DNA of 64,000 bases, taken from positions 682,001-746,000 of the forward strand of contig NZ_PJCA01000031.1 of assembly GCF_002836355.1 (NCBI RefSeq), written 5' to 3'. Below the pieces are notes generated by a model. It saw nothing but the letters and a program-made list of their open reading frames with translations, did not search any database and was not told where the DNA came from. The stretch is from Moritella sp. Urea-trap-13 (GTDB lineage Bacteria > Pseudomonadota > Gammaproteobacteria > Enterobacterales > Moritellaceae). Position numbers and translations under genes: made by a program. This document shows, piece after piece, positions 31,878 to 43,900 of this stretch (positions within the stretch are counted from its first letter, which is position 1; each line of letters starts with the position of its first letter).

Positions 31878-32072
31878 TTAAGCGTATGGAAGCATACGTT
31901 TAACAGATGCTACATCAGATGCTGCAACCATTTGCGTACCACGAAGGTGACGTTTACGTTTAGTGCTCTTCTTGGTCAAAATATGACGTAGGTGAGACTG
32001 TTTGCGTTTAAAACCATTAGCGGTTTTTTTAAAGCGCTTTGCAGCGCCTTTATTCGATTTCAACTTAGGCAT
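31878..32072 (-). CDS. rpmI: 50S ribosomal protein L35
   Basis: 64 codons from the ATG at 32072 ([20 protein letters not shown]), preceded by GGAG; the longer open frame is not used. It is the expected size and lies between infC and rplT. Confidence 0.97.
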   Translation of the reverse strand: MPKLKSNKGAAKRFKKTANGFKRKQSHLRHILTKKSTKRKRHLRGTQMVAASDVASVKRMLPYA

Positions 32073-32156
32073 TATAACTCCGCATTGTTGAATATTAATG
32101 AATAATAATAAGGCGAGCACAAGTGTTTACACACTCATACTACTTGGAAGCACCTA

Positions 32157-32699
32157 CTATTTCTTTTTTGGGGCTAACACCATTACAGCTTGACGACCTT
32201 CCATTTTCGGGAAAGCCTCCACGACTGCAATTTCTTTTAGATCGTCTTTAATACGATTCAAAAGATCAAAGCCTAAGCTCTGGTGCGCCATTTCTCGACC
32301 TCGGAAACGCAGCGTAATTTTTGCTTTGTTACCTTCTTCGAGGAAGCGAGTCAGGTTGCGTAGTTTTACCTGATAATCGCCAGTGTCAGTTCCAGGACGG
32401 AATTTTATTTCCTTAACCTGAACCCGAATTTGCTTTTTCTTCTGCTCTTTAACAGACTTACTTTTCTCGTATATAAATTTACCGTAATCCATTATACGGC
32501 AAACAGGAGGCTCGGCATTCGGGCTAATCTCTACAAGATCTAGACTTAGTTCTTCTGCTTTAGCAAGAGCGTCACCTATAGATACGATTCCAATTACTTC
32601 ACCGTCAGCACCGTTTAAGCGACATTCAGGTATACGAATTTCTTCATTTATACGATGTTGTCTGGTCGTCTGTTGTTGACCTTTTTTTCCGCCTTTTAT
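32157..32699 (-). CDS. infC: Translation initiation factor IF-3 with AUA start codon
   Basis: 180 codons, the same length as E. coli IF-3, when read from an ATA codon at 32699: (M)[21 protein letters not shown]. The first in-frame ATG lies deep inside the N-terminal domain (MDYGKF, 32492) and would delete it. GGAGG stands 7 bases before the ATA. IF-3 rejects non-standard start codons, so an AUA start gives direct feedback, as AUU does in E. coli. The ATA overlaps the thrS stop by 4 bases. The linker and C-terminal domain ([21 protein letters not shown]) are standard. Confidence 0.95.
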   Translation of the reverse strand: MKGGKKGQQQTTRQHRINEEIRIPECRLNGADGEVIGIVSIGDALAKAEELSLDLVEISPNAEPPVCRIMDYGKFIYEKSKSVKEQKKKQIRVQVKEIKFRPGTDTGDYQVKLRNLTRFLEEGNKAKITLRFRGREMAHQSLGFDLLNRIKDDLKEIAVVEAFPKMEGRQAVMVLAPKKK

Positions 32700-34630
32700 A
32701 ACGAATCCTCCAAAGTTGTTTTACCGCGGCTATTGATTTCGGTTTGTAATTTACTAATAAAGTCATCTAACTTCATAGTACCTAAATCAACGCCCTTACG
32801 AGTACGTACTGCAATTTCTCCTGACTCGACTTCTTTATCGCCGATAACCAAAAGATAAGGCACACGTTTCAAAGTATGTTCGCGGATTTTAAAGCCTATC
32901 TTCTCATTTCTCAAGTCTAATTTTGCTCTAATGCCTATTTTCTTCATTTTTTCTACAAATTCTGTAGCAAAAACAGCCTGTTTGTCTGTAATGTTCATTA
33001 CAACAGCTTGAACAGGTGATATCCAAGTAGGGAAAAGACCGGCATATTCTTCAATTAGAATACCGATGAAGCGCTCAAGAGACCCTAAAATCGCTCGGTG
33101 AATCATAACAGGCGTATCACGACCGTTATTTTCACACACATATTCAGCACCTAATTTCTCAGGCATTGAGAAGTCTAGCTGAATTGTACCACATTGCCAT
33201 GCACGATCTAAACAGTCATGTAGGGTAAATTCAATTTTAGGTCCGTAAAACGCACCCTCGCCTTCTTGTATATCATAGCTTAGGCCACTTGCCGTTAATG
33301 CATCAGCAAGTGCTTTTTCTGATTTGTCCCAAGTTTCGTCACTACCTACACGATTTTCAGGGCGTGTTGACAGCTTAATTTCGATATCTTTGAAACCAAA
33401 TGTTGCATACGTTTCGAAAACCATCTTGATACAGTCAGATACTTCTTGTTGTATTTGGTCTTCAGTACAGAAGATGTGTGCATCATCCTGTGTAAAGCCA
33501 CGTACGCGCATCAAACCATGTAACGAGCCTGATGGTTCATTACGGTGACATGAGCCAAACTCAGCCATACGTAATGGTAAATCACGGTAAGATTTTAAAC
33601 CTTGGTTATAAATCTGTACGTGACCAGGACAGTTCATTGGTTTAATCGCGTATTCGCGGTTTTCCGAATGAGTACAGAACATACCGTCTGCATATTTGTC
33701 CCAGTGACCTGATTTTTCCCATAAGCTACGGTCCATAATTTGTGGACCTTTCACTTCTTGGTAATTAAAGTCACGAAGCTTTTCACGAATGAAGGTTTCT
33801 AACTCACGGAAAATCGTCCAACCATCGTTATGCCAGAACACCATACCTGGTGCATCTTCTTGCATATGGTAAAGATCAAGTTGCTTACCAATTTTACGGT
33901 GATCACGTTTCTCTGCTTCAACAAGGCGTTGTAGGTATTCTTTAAGCTCTTTCTTATCTGTCCAAGCTGTACCATAAACACGTTGTAACATCTTGTTGTC
34001 AGAGTTTCCGCGCCAGTATGCACCAGCAACAGACATTAATTTAAAATGCTGGCAATGCTTCATTACTGGTACGTGTGGACCACGACACATATCGATGTAT
34101 TCTTCATGGTGATATAAAGCAGGCGTTTCATCTCGACCGATGTTCTCGTCTAAGATAGCTACTTTATAAGTTTCACCACGTGCTTCAAACGTATCACGCG
34201 CTTCTTGCCAAGATACAACTTTCTTAATTACTTGATAGTTGGTCTTAACCAGTTTAGTCATGTGCTTTTCTAGTTTAGCTAAATCAGCTTCACTAATTGG
34301 TTCTTCCATTTCGACGTCATAATAGAAGCCTTTATCAATGGTAGGACCAATAGCCATCTTGGTGTTTGGCCATAATTGCTTAATAGCATGACCAAGTAAA
34401 TGCGCACAAGAGTGACGTAAGATCTCTAGACCATCGGCATCTTTAGAAGTAATGATTTCAATTGCAGCGTCTTCAGTGATCAGGTCACATGCGTCAACAC
34501 GTTCACCATTAATGCGGCCAGCGATACACGCTTTAGCAAGACCAGAACTGATATCTGCGGCAACTTCCATAATCGATACTGGATTGTCAAATTGACGCTG
34601 AGCGCCATCTGGAAGAGTAATAACAGGCAT
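32696..34630 (-). CDS. thrS: Threonyl-tRNA synthetase
   Basis: 644 codons from the ATG at 34630 ([19 protein letters not shown]), preceded by AAGGA. TGS and SAD editing domains come first: [16 protein letters not shown] and YYDVEMEEP, with zinc-ligand His. The class II catalytic core with [10 protein letters not shown] and [20 protein letters not shown] and the C-terminal anticodon-binding domain ([16 protein letters not shown]) follow. The leader contains a tRNA-like operator (separate entry). Confidence 0.97.
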   Translation of the reverse strand: MPVITLPDGAQRQFDNPVSIMEVAADISSGLAKACIAGRINGERVDACDLITEDAAIEIITSKDADGLEILRHSCAHLLGHAIKQLWPNTKMAIGPTIDKGFYYDVEMEEPISEADLAKLEKHMTKLVKTNYQVIKKVVSWQEARDTFEARGETYKVAILDENIGRDETPALYHHEEYIDMCRGPHVPVMKHCQHFKLMSVAGAYWRGNSDNKMLQRVYGTAWTDKKELKEYLQRLVEAEKRDHRKIGKQLDLYHMQEDAPGMVFWHNDGWTIFRELETFIREKLRDFNYQEVKGPQIMDRSLWEKSGHWDKYADGMFCTHSENREYAIKPMNCPGHVQIYNQGLKSYRDLPLRMAEFGSCHRNEPSGSLHGLMRVRGFTQDDAHIFCTEDQIQQEVSDCIKMVFETYATFGFKDIEIKLSTRPENRVGSDETWDKSEKALADALTASGLSYDIQEGEGAFYGPKIEFTLHDCLDRAWQCGTIQLDFSMPEKLGAEYVCENNGRDTPVMIHRAILGSLERFIGILIEEYAGLFPTWISPVQAVVMNITDKQAVFATEFVEKMKKIGIRAKLDLRNEKIGFKIREHTLKRVPYLLVIGDKEVESGEIAVRTRKGVDLGTMKLDDFISKLQTEINSRGKTTLEDSL

Positions 34631-34640
34631 TTTATATCCT

Positions 34641-34744
34641 TGTGCAGTGATGCTGCCTACGATGCAGCGTTTGCATAAATTATGGTGTGAGTAGCACACC
34701 AAGTGATAATGTTCAGTGAAGTGTTAAGTACAAATAACTAACAC
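34641..34744 (-). promoter_or_regulatory. thrS translational operator with tRNA-Thr anticodon-arm mimic
   Basis: On the minus strand, a 5-bp stem GCTGC/GCAGC (34668-34664 with 34656-34652) closes a 7-base loop ATCGTAG. U33, the CGU anticodon at 34-36 and A37 are all in the positions of a tRNA-Thr(CGU) anticodon loop; CGU falls at -31 to -29 from the start. This equals the design and place of E. coli thrS operator domain 2, to which ThrRS binds to block its own translation. Further hairpins lie upstream: GGTGTG/CACACC (34684-34700) and GTGTTA/TAACAC (34721-34744), one of which may be the second arm. Confidence 0.65.
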
Positions 34745-34984
34745 CCACTAATAAACTGAAATTTGAGTTAAACGTTCTGTCATCGAAAAACAAAATTGTC
34801 AGCGAATGATCAAAAGTAAAACTATAACTAGAAAGAAATTTCAGACCCAGTATTATATAGAATTACATTATAATTACACGGCTTTTGTTGAACTTGCATG
34901 AATTTATCCGGTTAAATAAGAATAAATCCGTAAATTAACATCGCGACTAAGCCCAATAATTTCACCAGCAATGGAATACTCAAA

Positions 34985-35809
34985 ATGTCATACACAGGCC
35001 ATATCAGTAAAATGGTTTCAACTCTTAATGCAGATAGCAGTGTGAGTTACCAGTTACCACTCGACGATACGCTCATTTCGTTAAACGAATTTATCGGTAA
35101 ATCACTGACTCTGACGCACACCGGCAATATACATTGCTCAAATTGCGGTAAGAAAACCAAGAAAAGCTATTCACAGGGTCACTGCTTTGTTTGTACACGC
35201 AAGCTAGCGAGTTGTGACATGTGCATCATGAAGCCAGAAACATGCCATTATGAGCACGGTACGTGCCGTCAACCAGAGTGGGCTGATGATTTCTGTATGA
35301 CTGACCATTATGTGTACCTTTCAAATACATCAGCATTAAAGGTCGGTATTACGCGCCACACACAACTGCCAACACGTTGGATTGATCAAGGAGCCACACA
35401 GGGCCTACCTATATTCAAAGTTAAGACTCGCCTGATATCAGGGTTAGTTGAAACTGCATTAGCTGAATTCATTGGTGATAAAACTAATTGGCGTACCATG
35501 CTTAAAGGTGAAAATGCAGACCTTGATTTAAAAGCCGAAGCTGCTCGCTTAATGCCTTTAATAGAAGAGCAATTAGGTAATATCGAAATGATGTATGGTT
35601 TGGATGCAATTGAAGAGCTTGAAGAAGAAATAGTGACTATTAATTACCCTGTCACGCAGCATCCAATCAAAATTGTGTCGCACAACTTTGATAAAGAGCC
35701 GGTTGTATCAGGTATATTGCAAGGCATTAAAGGCCAATACCTGTTTTTTGATACGGGTGTTATCAATATCCGTAAATTCAGCAGCTATGAAATTACCTTA
35801 ACAGCTTAA
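34985..35809 (+). CDS. DUF2797 family zinc-ribbon protein
   Basis: 274 codons. It matches the DUF2797 family as I know it. The first half carries a dense cysteine cluster: CSNCGKK (near 50), CFVC, CDMC, CHYEHGTC and one more Cys before YVYLSN. This suggests two zinc sites. The middle piece YVYLSNTSALKVGITRHTQLPTRWIDQGA looks like the core of a GIY-YIG-type domain, with LKVGIT and a following Arg. The family has no assigned reaction. It is divergent from thrS with a 350-base region between them. Confidence 0.75.
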   Translation: MSYTGHISKMVSTLNADSSVSYQLPLDDTLISLNEFIGKSLTLTHTGNIHCSNCGKKTKKSYSQGHCFVCTRKLASCDMCIMKPETCHYEHGTCRQPEWADDFCMTDHYVYLSNTSALKVGITRHTQLPTRWIDQGATQGLPIFKVKTRLISGLVETALAEFIGDKTNWRTMLKGENADLDLKAEAARLMPLIEEQLGNIEMMYGLDAIEELEEEIVTINYPVTQHPIKIVSHNFDKEPVVSGILQGIKGQYLFFDTGVINIRKFSSYEITLTA

Positions 35810-36117
35810 TTACCTGACCCACCTGTCAATAAGTAATTCCAACTTACGAGATACTGGCCACCAACTTCGGCCAGTAATTTGAACCTTATCACATTAATTC
35901 ACATCGTCTTTTGTAGCCCCCAGCATTAACTCTCAATTTTTCATTCATTCCCAGTATTTAATATATAAAAAACTCAAAAACAAACAAAACTATAGCGATT
36001 AAAACTGCTTAATACGTGATTTAATACCCACATATCCCGCTTATAGTTAAACATCCAGTTTATAGGTGATGGATTAGTTGATTATAATGATACATTAACC
36101 TAATTGGAGATAAGCAA
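35810..36117 (+). other. Intergenic region DUF2797 gene to alaE
   Basis: 308 bases without a gene. It holds an 8-bp hairpin TACTGGCC/GGCCAGTA (35852-35876), a weak terminator for the DUF2797 gene, then AT-rich DNA with the alaE promoter side. No clear operator was seen. Confidence 0.4.
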
Positions 36118-36573
36118 GTGCAAGTTAAAACCCCTTTCTGCGTACGTAATGCCGCAGCTGATACATTCGCAATGGTAGTATTTAGTTTTGTTGTGGGAAT
36201 GTTGATTGAGATTTTTGTCTCTGGGATGTCGTTTGAACGATCTTTAGCTTCTCGTGTAGTTTCAATCCCGGTGAACATCGCGATCGCATACCCTTATGGT
36301 TTGTATCGCGACTATATTATTAAGACCGGTGCTAGATTAGTTAAGAATAAACTAACCAAGCAGTTTGGTGATACGTTTGCGTATGTCTCTTTCCAATCAC
36401 CTGTTTACGCATTAATTTTATTATCTGTCGGTGCTGACTTCGCTCAGATCGTAACAGCGGTATCAAGTAATGCGGTTGTATCTTGTTTTGTTGGTGTGTT
36501 TTATGGCCAGTTCCTTGATTTATGTCGCAAGCTATTTCGCGTACCAGGTTACAACGCCAGTATTAGTGCTTAA
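36118..36573 (+). CDS. alaE: L-alanine exporter AlaE
   Basis: 151 codons with a GTG start; GGAG lies 8 bases upstream. It is a small inner-membrane protein of four helices. [21 protein letters not shown], the [20 protein letters not shown] segment, YPYGLYRDY and [19 protein letters not shown] closely follow E. coli AlaE (YgaW). It exports L-alanine, preventing toxic build-up. It is convergent with an alanyl-tRNA editing gene, a pairing linked to alanine. Confidence 0.93.
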   Translation: MQVKTPFCVRNAAADTFAMVVFSFVVGMLIEIFVSGMSFERSLASRVVSIPVNIAIAYPYGLYRDYIIKTGARLVKNKLTKQFGDTFAYVSFQSPVYALILLSVGADFAQIVTAVSSNAVVSCFVGVFYGQFLDLCRKLFRVPGYNASISA

Positions 36574-36617
36574 TAAGTGCTAGCTATTACTTCAGTAACA
36601 GCAAAAAATAAATCAAC

Positions 36618-36650
36618 AAAGGCGCAGATAATGCGCCTTTATTATTTTTA
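36618..36650. terminator. Bidirectional terminator alaE / alaX-like
   Basis: 9-bp stem AAAGGCGCA/TGCGCCTTT, 5-base loop, T-rich right flank and A-rich left flank. Confidence 0.75.
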
Positions 36651-36688
36651 TGCTTCTATATAACGATAATACTAACTAACACAAACAA

Positions 36689-37573
36689 CTAACTTGCCGT
36701 TGTGATCATCTCTAAGTCTTGTTCTGACTTTAGTGTTAATACAATCTTAATCGCGTTATATTCAGCCAAACTTTGTACGTGTGAACCACCACAGGGCATC
36801 GTAATACTTTCCCCTATACCTAAATCACAACACCAAAAGCGCGAGTCTGTAAGCGCATCACCTTCACACTTCATTACCACAGGTGCTTTAGTCGCAAGCC
36901 AAGTTGCCAGTACGTCATTAACTCTAGCTTCAATCTCAGCTAGATCAGTCAACATCTCAGCGACATTAAGCCCGCGTTTTTTCAACGTTTTACCTAAACG
37001 GTAAGTGTCTGTTGATTGGTTTTCAGAAACTAGACTTAATTCTTGTGCATACGAATGAAAATCACGGTTGTTTAACGCATCTTTACGCGATGCATCTTTG
37101 CGCCAATAAGCTTGCTCAAGTACTTTGTTTAATGCAAAAGAAGCTAAGTGCCCTGCACTATGGCCGCGGCTTAATGCGCCTTGATAGTTTGCATCAACAA
37201 TCAATTCAACGTCATCACTAAGGTTTATCACTGCATCAAGCGCTAACTCGTGCACAACAACAAAATGCCAACCTGCTTCACCACGTTTCACTGGAATATC
37301 TGCGCCTACGTGTAATTTGTTATTTTCAATATCAAACGCACCAGTAAGACAATCAATCACAGCGTATTTAGTACCAGCCAATACTAAGAAACCTTTGTCT
37401 GCAGGATGATCTGGCCAAATATGGCTAACTGGGTGGAAAGGTGTATTTTCAGTTACGACATAAGAACCTGTGTCTGTTTGTTCAACCCATTGAACTTGAG
37501 TTAAAGATTGGGTGATTTCTTGGGTAAAAAGTACCTTGGTAGGGAGTACTTGATGAGTTAAAACTTCAGACAT
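36689..37573 (-). CDS. Alanyl-tRNA editing protein, AlaX-like
   Basis: 294 codons. A free-standing relative of the AlaRS editing domain: an N-terminal TPFHPVSHIWPDHPADKG beta-barrel segment, zinc ligands His138/His142 (GHSAGHLASF) and Cys261/His265 (PCGGSHV). This HxxxH...CxxxH set is the hallmark of AlaX deacylases, which hydrolyse mis-charged Ser- or Gly-tRNA-Ala. The first segment TPFHPVSH departs from the usual GGQ-type sequence, so substrate preference may differ. Convergent with alaE. Confidence 0.85.
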   Translation of the reverse strand: MSEVLTHQVLPTKVLFTQEITQSLTQVQWVEQTDTGSYVVTENTPFHPVSHIWPDHPADKGFLVLAGTKYAVIDCLTGAFDIENNKLHVGADIPVKRGEAGWHFVVVHELALDAVINLSDDVELIVDANYQGALSRGHSAGHLASFALNKVLEQAYWRKDASRKDALNNRDFHSYAQELSLVSENQSTDTYRLGKTLKKRGLNVAEMLTDLAEIEARVNDVLATWLATKAPVVMKCEGDALTDSRFWCCDLGIGESITMPCGGSHVQSLAEYNAIKIVLTLKSEQDLEMITTAS

Positions 37574-37922
37574 TTAAATTCCTTTCAAACAGTAGAATAC
37601 TAATAACGGGAATAATACCACTTACACTCAATATTTGCTGATGCATTAGATAGTGGCGAAGTTATATGCAGATTTAAAGTTTGCCACCATTTATTAACAC
37701 TTATGCATGATGGTCTAAAATATAGAGGTTTTGAGCATTGACTAAATCGCCACCAGCGAGGTGAATAAAATGAGTTGATAGTGAAGAACGTTTCTGTAAT
37801 GCAATTTAATTTAAATGGGGACATAAAAAAGAGACAACCTCAAAAATGGGGATGTCTCTGTATAATATTTAAAAGATTTGATGCTTAGCAGCGCAATAAA
37901 TTACACTGCTAATAATATAAAG
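37574..37922 (-). other. Intergenic region rtxA to alaX-like gene
   Basis: 349 bases without a convincing gene. It contains the rtxA terminator (37824-37860) and the upstream region of the editing gene; a 74-codon open frame here has no family resemblance or ribosome site. Confidence 0.5.
37824..37860 (-). terminator. Terminator of the rtx operon
   Basis: On the minus strand, AGAGACA pairs with TGTCTCT around a 16-base partly paired loop and is followed by six T. It lies about 60 bases after the rtxA stop. Confidence 0.75.
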
Positions 37923-40900
37923 TTACGCTATATTGCCAGTCCCTTTATTCACATTACCCCACGCTAACGCAATGTTGTGTTTTGCACCGTTATCTAATTG
38001 GTCCATAAACCCAGCATCACCAGCTGATGGTTCAAAACCACTCATGGCCTGTACTAAATTATCTACAGCACCATTCGACAACGCAGTATAATCACGTTCC
38101 CCTGATTCTTGCTTGGCATCCATGCTGATCACTAATTTAGCTCGGTTATCCGCGAAGTAGTCAGTGAAGGTAACCAAGCCGAGGCTTTCAAATTTAGCCT
38201 GTGCCGAAGTATAATCAGCCTTACGGTTTATCTTGATCTGTAAATCCTCACCGCTGCGCTGCAGCCACAAATCACTCCAGTTCACGTTATTAAAGACAAT
38301 GAAATCATCTGCAGAAATGTCTGTAACCTGATTGTCGATTACATTAACATTGACCATAAAGCTGTCAATTCCGGCGCCGCCTTGGAAGTTATTACTATAA
38401 CCACCAAGAACGAGTAGATCATTACCTTCGCCACCATCTATCTCACTAAATTTAGAGATAGATGCTGCGATTAAGTGATCATCATCAGCGCCAGCGTCAA
38501 TCACTGCGTGGTAACCCATCAATTTGATAACATCGTTGCCCGCTTTACCGTCAATCCGATTATAATTACCGAACACGTTCGAGAAGTCATCACCATTACC
38601 TAAGTCGATCTGATTATTATTACCAATCGTAACCACATAGTCTTGACCATCACCAGCCTGTACAGAATTATAATTACCTGATGTTACAACATAATCTCGG
38701 CCTGAACCGGATTCAATAGTCCCTCCTTCGCCGAAGACAAAGGCTTGGTCATTACCATCTCCCATAAACACATGATTAATACGACCAGCAACAACAGCAG
38801 TATCATCACCATCACCACCGAACATCGTATTTTCACGGCCCATTAGCACGCCCATATCATTACCTTCACCACCAGTGAAAATATTTGACGTACCAGTTGC
38901 GTAATAAACATCATCACCGCGACCACCCCAGAAATTATTATTGTCACCGAGATAAGCGCCGAGATCTTTACCGTCGCCACCCCAGTTGAAATTATAATTA
39001 CCCAGAGATACATTCACATCACCATCACCTTGCAGATGTCCGCTATTACGAAGGAAATCAAACGTTGCCTCCTTCATATTAAGCAGATCTGCAGTCAGGT
39101 TACCTTTCAGATTGGTCACCAGAGATTTCATTTCAGACTGTTTATCTGCACTAAAAATAGTGGCAAATAAGTTAGGTAAATTAAGCGCATTGAATCCAAA
39201 CGGACGCTCTTCTTTCCCTGCAACTTCATCTGTTGTTACAGCTTTAGCCTGAGAATCTGTTTCAGCATTAACACTGACCGTTGCTTTATTTTCCAGTTCT
39301 TCCGGTGCTTTGTCTTTTAAACCATGACTTTCAACAAACGAGTTGAGGCCATCCTTACCCATATCTAAGCTTGATTTCAAGCTATCTAACAATGTCGACG
39401 GATCAATGAATGATTTCAGTTGTTCGCCACCAAATTCAGCAACCACTTCCACCATTTCAGTCAGTATAGCGACGCCATCTACAGCCTCGCCATTACGTGC
39501 AACTATTTGACCATCAGCAGTATAATCAACCGCAAAAATATCAGCCAATGTAGTATCAGCGCCGACGCCAGCAAGTTTACCCAACAGCTTATTTTGTAAC
39601 TGACGAGGTAAGTCTTGAGGGTTATAAGTGAAGGTTGTTCCCGCTTTTCCTGTTGCAGAGAACTGCTGAGTCATCAGGCCGAATAACGAACCGAGGTTAG
39701 TATCGAGAATGGACTGAATATTATCACCGAACATAAAGTTCCAGTTACCAGTCGTTACTTGAATATCAGCGCCTCTGCCACCTACAGCTAGGTTAAATGC
39801 CAGCTCTTCATTTTTCTGACGGAGCTTATCTGAACGGCTCATCTTACTACTGTCTGAACTCTTATTACCGCCTAACCATTCGTTATACTTCTTGTTCAAT
39901 GTTGCTTCAGTATCACTTTTCAGACCACGGCTACTACGTTCGTGCTGAGAATCCAGATTAACTAAAGTTGTATAATCAACACTGCTGGTTTGGTCCAGAC
40001 CTGACATATCTTTAACGTATTTACTCACACCCGATAATGTCCATTGACTGCCCTGAGCGGCCAACCAATCCTGATCTTTCCCTGATGCAGAAATACTCTG
40101 AAGTACACCTGAAATACGCGCTGCACCATCAAAAGGATTAACCAATGGCGGAGTTGGGATTGATTTGTCCATCATCACGATCAAATCATTACTGCGTCCC
40201 ATATTGAAGCTCACATTACGGTTACCGATAAACATTTGCGCACCTTCCAGTGCTTGGTAACCGCCCATGTCGACGCTATGTTTGCTATCACCGTTACCGA
40301 TATGCACCATCACGTTATTATCACCAAAGGCCAGCGACTTGAAACCACCAGTACCGACTTTAATACCGACGTTTGATGTGCCCCAATTGAGCGCTGTAAA
40401 TTCTCCATCACCGACGTTCACTTGGATGTTGCCAGAATAACTCACTTTATTATCCGATTTATTCGAGCTACTCGTTTCAATTTTATCTTTGCGCTTTTCT
40501 GGCGCAGTAAAGACATCGTCATTATCGGCAATCGCACCACGAGTAACACCATCGTTTTCATTTAAACCAACGCGACTAAGATCAATATCACCTTCAGCAA
40601 TAGTGTTACGCACCGTTTCTTCTCGAACAGTAACGTCACCCTGATCATTCCAGCTAAGAACAACTTTGTTGTCGACCAGTTTCTTTGCCCATTGATCATC
40701 TGCATCACGCGTATGCTTATGGCCAGTTGAATCAATAGCGACTTCGCTACTGCGCGCAGAAACATCAGTACGAATGTCGCTTTCTGCCATCGCAGTAATA
40801 AACGTTTTAGCGAAACCTTTCTGCTTATCTGTACTGATCAACGAACAACCGACAATACTGATATATTCAGGTTTGCTGTTGATTTTTTTCGCCTGACTAA

Positions 40901-43900
40901 AATCATCGCTAAACTGTACCAGATTAGCCGCCAGTTCATTTGCACTATAACCGCTTAATCGCGTATTGTTATTGTCGCTTGTATCTCTGCCATGGCCGAC
41001 AATTTGCCAGCGTAGTTTGCCCGATAGTTGTGACGGATCACCATAAACAACACGATACTTACCGTCAGCATCAAGCTGTACAACAACACTTGAATCAGGA
41101 TGTTTACCCGCTAAATTAGCCGCGGCTTTTGCTGCTGTCGGATCGTTTTCAGTCTGAATAATAAGTTGACCATCAAAGCGAGTATCACCACCGTCATTCT
41201 GTGGTGTTACGGTAACTTTATCCCAACTTTCAACATTATTTTTTTGCACCTTACCATCATCTGAATTCAGACTGTTGGTAAATTCAATTTTAGCTTTATT
41301 GAGTACATCACCATAAATAACACGCTGACTTAAATCGTCAGCCTGCGCTTTGAACTGGTTCGTCTCACTGATCTTCAAACCAGGTAAATCAAGACGGTGT
41401 GTAATACCAGGAACAAAACCTTCAATACCTTTATGCGATTGCAAATGAGCATTACCGTAGATAGCGACGAATTTCTCACCAGTCGGTAAACCTGAAAGCG
41501 TATCTACAGCAACATTATTAGCCGCACCAGCACGATACATCAAACCATGTTCTGTACCTTGGATAGTCGGACGAGTGGTACTGTTTGCATCAAGTGCAAC
41601 AATACGCAACCCTTTCGCACGCGCATTTTCAAATAACGAGATATCAAGATGCTTAGTTTTCAGCATGATGCGTAGCTCAGAAGACATATCACCACTTGAC
41701 AGGTAACTATCAATTAATGGCTGAGCAAGATCCGCACGTAAATGCTCTAGGCCAATAACAGAAACCCCTTGTGCTTTAAGGGCATCCATCTGCTCGTTGA
41801 CAAAACGTAAACCATTGACGTCGCTACCATGGCTTTCGCCAATCAACAGGCCATTACGTTTTTCCAACAACAGTGCTAGTTGTGCTTCCACACTGGTTGC
41901 AGCTCCAAGCTGACTGTTTAACTCATTCAAAGCGGTACCAGAATAACGCTTATCCCAACCTGCAATATCAGTATCATGGCTGCTGCGATAAATTGATTCT
42001 ATTTGATCCATACGCTGACGTTCAAGTTCAGCGATATAATTTTTATCCGCAAACTTATTCAATAAGATCATTTCAGCAGAGCCTGCTGATGTCGGATCGG
42101 ATTTTTTAGCCGCTTCCTTCAGGAAGTAAGCAGCCATTTGTACCGATTCAGTACCAGTCTGATCTTGCAGTTCTTGATAGGTGTAACCCAAGTGCACCGT
42201 CTTTGTGCTCTCATCAATAACAGCTTTAGTGAGTAGACCTTCAGCTTGTGCTTTCTCTAGAGTCTGCTTAAAATCAGCATACTGAGAACCAAGTTCAACA
42301 TGGAATTTTGCTTCAAAGCCAAGATCAGATGGTATATCACCCTGATAGCCATTTTTAGCAGACAAATACGGGTCTTCCTTCGCCCAACGAACCATCAAGT
42401 CCGTCAATCCCAAATTCTTACCGTTTGCTTCTTCTTGAGCAATGATATAGATACGCGCAGCAAGCTCAGGACGAGTCTGAGCGATTTCGCTGATACCCTC
42501 TTTAGCTACCTGTATATCACCGTTAAATAACGCATTCGTTATCTGCCCTTTCAGCTGATTAAATGCTTGATTTCGGCCTGATGCCGGATTCGCTTCAACA
42601 TAAGCGTCAATTTGTTTATTCAGTTCAAAACTAGCCGCAATTTGGTCACGGCCCGTAGTGCGATGCACAAGACCAACTTGATCCAGAATTCTCTGGTAAG
42701 ACACACCGATAGGTTTAGCAAATACCTTGGCATTTTTCTTAAGCTGATCCTTTGTGAATACCTCTGATAAATCCGCAGAATGCTTAGCTTTATTACCTAA
42801 TGACTCAAGCTCTTCTACTGTTTGAGGTTTAGCATCAAATAAACCAGATACAATTTCCTTAGCATACTGACTCATCAAGCGATTACTTGCTTCATGTCCA
42901 TAGAAGGTGTTTTCACCTGATATCTGATAACCATCCGCAGCAAGCTTGGCACGTAGTTTTTCACCTTCGTTACCCAAGCCTTCATTATCCGTTAGCAACA
43001 TGATCGGCGTCTCTTTCGGTAAACCTTTTAGGTTCTTCTCTACCGAAAACTGACCATTAACTATTTTAGACAATGCTCCGACGATACCCGCGGGGTTTAC
43101 CACCTCATGTGCCGTGATCGCCTTCGTCATGCTTGGCATTGGACGATCTAGTAACAAGCCGGAAACAGCCTGATTATTCTGTGCTGCAAAACGAGCTAAA
43201 TCAGCCGCAATCGGTCCTCCGAGCGAGTAACCATGAATAATGATATTACTAGGATCGATACTTTTGTCATTAACCAAATAGCTGAACATCGTACGAGCAT
43301 CTTGGTAAAGGCCTTTTTCATTAGGGCCACCATCACTTGCACCGTAGCCACGCATATTAACAGCCAGCATATCAATGCCTTGCTTCTGATAATGCTGACG
43401 GATTGCACTCGCCTGCTCTTCAGCTGAAGAACCCGAACCATGTACAAACAAAACCACCTTCTGAGAAGCATCTTGAGCCTGCACAGTATCTTCAAGCGTG
43501 TTGCCATGATGATAATAACCACTCAATCGGCCTGACTCACCTTTCAGCGTCACCTTGTCTGACTTCCCATCAGTTACGGCGTGATCAAGCAGGGTTTGGG
43601 TGATGTCGCCAATTTTTCGGCGAGCATCTTTACTTCCGTACAATTCATTATTGAAGAAACGAGTCAACGGACTAAGTGATGTTTTCTCACGTGGTGGTTT
43701 CCCATCATTTTCCATGACGACGGATTCCAGCACATTATCTTTACCGGACAACGCGTCAAAATCATCAATTGAATGACGACTTTGCTTCTTCGCTGCGATT
43801 TCCAGTTGAGCTTCCTGCAGCGCCTGACCGTAATTAAACAGCGCTGTTGGCGTCCAGACACCAACATTCGGCGTCCAAGTATGACCAATCAACTTATCCG

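Noticed and set aside
32157-32492. Short infC reading from the internal ATG
   Set aside because: It would remove the IF-3 N-terminal domain; the ATA start with GGAGG gives the standard 180 residues.
37600-37824. 74-codon frame between rtxA and the editing gene
   Set aside because: No ribosome site and no family resemblance; it overlaps the terminator region.
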